NCBI GenBank assembly: GCA_035685165.1
Contig: DASRBI010000021.1
Span: forward strand, 69,134-133,133
Reading direction: 5' to 3'
Source: DATFDN01 sp035685165
Lineage (GTDB): Bacteria; Pseudomonadota; Alphaproteobacteria; Acetobacterales; Acetobacteraceae
Length of the DNA stretch: 64,000 nt
This document shows positions 62,571-64,000 of this stretch, piece after piece (the stretch's first letter is position 1; each line of letters begins with the position of its first letter). The notes beneath the pieces are model-generated. The model was not told the origin of the DNA and searched no databases. It was given only the letters and a program-made list of their open reading frames with translations. Position numbers and translations under genes: made by a program.

Positions 62571-63356
62571 ATGCTGTTCCTCACCCGAATGCCGCTGTCC
62601 TATTCCACGCTGCTCGTGGTGGTGCTGCCGACGGTGCTCGCGATGGTCGGGCCGCTGCTCGTGCGCCGGCGGGTGTCGCTGACCCGGCTCAGCACCAACA
62701 ACGAGGTCGCGGGATTCAAATTCGCCGTTGTCGGCGTGCTGTATGCGGTGATGGTCGCCTTCGCGGTCGTCGTCGTCTGGGAGAAGTTCGACGAGGCGGA
62801 GCAGACCGTGACGCAGGAAGCGGGCGCGGCGGCGACCCTGTATCGCCTATCGCGCGGGCTCGAGCCCGCCGTCGCGCAGCCGCTCCAGGAGGCGCTGACG
62901 CGCTATCTCCAGGCGGCCGTCGAGGTGGACTGGCCGGCGATGAACAACGGCGGATCGGCGCTCGCTGTGAGCCAGGATCTCACGAACCTCTACACGGTCG
63001 CGCTGCGCGCTAATCCGACCAGCAGGCGAGATTCCCAGGTGATGTCCGAGATGCTGCGTCAGCTCGATTCGATCGGCATGGCGCGACGCACGCGGCTCGT
63101 GCTCGCCGAAGGGATCATGCCGGGCGTCGTCTGGGCCACGCTGGCGGGCGGGGCGGTGCTGACGATCGGCTTCACCTTCTTCTTCGGCACCGAGAACCTG
63201 CGCGCCCAGACCATGATGACCGGAATGCTGACCGCCCTCATTTTCTCGGCGCTGCTGGTCACGATTGCCATCGACCGCCCGTTCACGGGGCCGGTGTTCA
63301 TCACGCCGCACGCGCTGGAACTGGTGCTGGCCGAGGCGCAGAGCCTGTCGAAGTAG
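62571..63356 (+). CDS. DUF4239 membrane protein
   Basis: 261-residue protein of the bestrophin-like DUF4239 family, function unknown. It has four hydrophobic segments: YSTLLVVVLPTVLAMVGPLL (about 8-27), FAVVGVLYAVMVAFAVVVVW (about 47-66), GVVWATLAGGAVLTIGFTFFFG and MMTGMLTALIFSALLVTIAI. The family motif NNEVAGFKFAVVGVLYAVMVAFAV, with Glu, is present. It may be an ion channel relative, but no function is proven. Start ATG at 62571; it is divergent from ivd. Confidence 0.85.
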   Translation: MLFLTRMPLSYSTLLVVVLPTVLAMVGPLLVRRRVSLTRLSTNNEVAGFKFAVVGVLYAVMVAFAVVVVWEKFDEAEQTVTQEAGAAATLYRLSRGLEPAVAQPLQEALTRYLQAAVEVDWPAMNNGGSALAVSQDLTNLYTVALRANPTSRRDSQVMSEMLRQLDSIGMARRTRLVLAEGIMPGVVWATLAGGAVLTIGFTFFFGTENLRAQTMMTGMLTALIFSALLVTIAIDRPFTGPVFITPHALELVLAEAQSLSK

Positions 63357-63423
63357 AGGGGATTTTCACCCCGCGGAAGGGAAACGGCAGCCGACTTCCT
63401 TCGGCAAGAGTGGATACCGTAGC

Positions 63424-64000
63424 CTACCGCGCCTGCGCGCTCGCCTCCGAGCGGTGGGCGCCGGCCCGGGCGGCGAGGGCGGCGGCCATGAACTCGTCGA
63501 GCTCACCGTCCAGCACCGCTTGGGGATTGCCCTTCTCCACCCCGGTCCGCAGGTCTTTCACGAGCTGATACGGCGCCAGCACGTAATTGCGTATCTGGTG
63601 GCCCCAGCCAATGTCGGTCTTGGCGCTCTCAGCCGCGGCGGCAGCCGCTTCCCGCTTCTGCAACTCGAGCTCGTAGAGCCGGGCCTTCAGCATCGCCATC
63701 GCGGTCGCCCGGTTGCGGTGCTGGCTACGGTCGGTTTGGCACGCGACCACGATCCCGGTCGGCAAATGGGTGATGCGGATGGCACTTTCGGTCTTGTTCA
63801 CGTGCTGGCCGCCGGCCCCGGACGAGCGGTAGGTGTCGATTTTCAGGTCGCCCTCGTCGATATCGACCTCGATATTCTCGTCCACCACCGGATAAACCCA
63901 GACGCTGGCGAAGCTCGTATGCCTGCGGGCCGCCGAATCGAATGGGCTGATCCGCACCAGCCGATGCACGCCGGCCTCGGTCTTCAGCCAGCCATAGGCG
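63424..64000 (-). CDS. prfB: Peptide chain release factor 2 (C-terminal part, cut by window edge)
   Basis: The C-terminal 191 residues of RF2, which reads UGA and UAA and triggers peptide release. The stretch AYGWLKTEAGVHRLVRISPFDSAARRHTSFASVWVYP, the catalytic GGQ in SSGAGGQHVNKTESAIRITHLPTGIVVACQTDRSQHRNR, and the ending IRNYVLAPYQLVKDLRTGVEKGNPQAVLDGELDEFM are RF2-type, not RF1-type. The N-terminal half, with the usual frameshift site, is outside the window. The reading frame is open to the edge. Confidence 0.96.
   Translation of the reverse strand, partial: AYGWLKTEAGVHRLVRISPFDSAARRHTSFASVWVYPVVDENIEVDIDEGDLKIDTYRSSGAGGQHVNKTESAIRITHLPTGIVVACQTDRSQHRNRATAMAMLKARLYELELQKREAAAAAAESAKTDIGWGHQIRNYVLAPYQLVKDLRTGVEKGNPQAVLDGELDEFMAAALAARAGAHRSEASAQAR

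Overview
The window is about 64 kb of high-GC, densely packed chromosome from an alphaproteobacterium, most likely from the Rhodospirillales/Acetobacteraceae area. That placement is inference. It rests on a clear CtrA, the neighbourhood mutM / enoyl-CoA hydratase / rpsT / dnaA, the order rpsB-tsf-pyrH-frr-uppS-cdsA-dxr-rseP, UbiE of the ubiquinone pathway and a hopanoid gene set. About 60 protein genes and one tRNA are visible. There is no insertion sequence, prophage block or CRISPR array, and most neighbouring genes overlap by 1 to 4 bases.

Layout. 0.1-6.4 kb: dut-coaBC-ubiE on the minus strand, divergent from mutM, then ech, rpsT and dnaA. 6.4-12.4 kb: a von Willebrand-like secreted protein, a cupin, a small coiled-coil protein, a CBS-domain membrane protein, glycogen synthase and UDP-glucose dehydrogenase. 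12.4-15.2 kb: fliI-fliJ divergent from ctrA. 15.2-16.8 kb: a four-gene overlapping unit with a three-subunit nitrile hydratase/thiocyanate hydrolase-like enzyme and a RidA protein. 17-19.5 kb: an unrecognised membrane/lipoprotein gene, tRNA-Thr(GGT), an OhrR-like MarR regulator and a flavin monooxygenase. 19.8-26.6 kb: translation and envelope operon rpsB to rseP. 26.6-35.4 kb: hopanoid side-chain genes (hpnK, hpnJ, hpnI, hpnH) mixed with the isoprenoid supply genes dxs, ispA and ispH. 35.4-38 kb: an ABC importer. 38.2-43.7 kb: a Rid protein, ahcY and a four-gene Mla/MCE lipid transporter. 43.8-46.9 kb: an overlapping trio of flavin monooxygenase, aminotransferase and HCCA-isomerase-like protein, followed by a 90-bp inverted-repeat element. 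47-49.9 kb: glycosyltransferase, metallophosphoesterase and lipid kinase. 49.9-62.4 kb: nine minus-strand genes with almost no gaps, running from leucine/isovalerate breakdown (isovaleryl-CoA dehydrogenase, methylcrotonyl-CoA carboxylase, 3-hydroxybutyrate dehydrogenase) into outer-membrane assembly (lptF, lptG, lptD, surA). The window ends inside prfB.

The main theme is the envelope: isoprenoids feed hopanoids and undecaprenyl carrier, CdsA feeds phospholipids, Lpt and Mla move LPS and phospholipid, SurA folds outer-membrane proteins, and the 47-49.9 kb group may remodel phospholipids. The points most worth following up are the split nitrile hydratase/thiocyanate hydrolase operon, the possible PlcP-Agt-kinase lipid-remodelling group, the unnamed monooxygenase-aminotransferase-isomerase operon, the MutM zinc finger that lacks its last cysteine, and two genes (hpnK, lptF) that appear to start at CTG inside a CTGA stop/start overlap.
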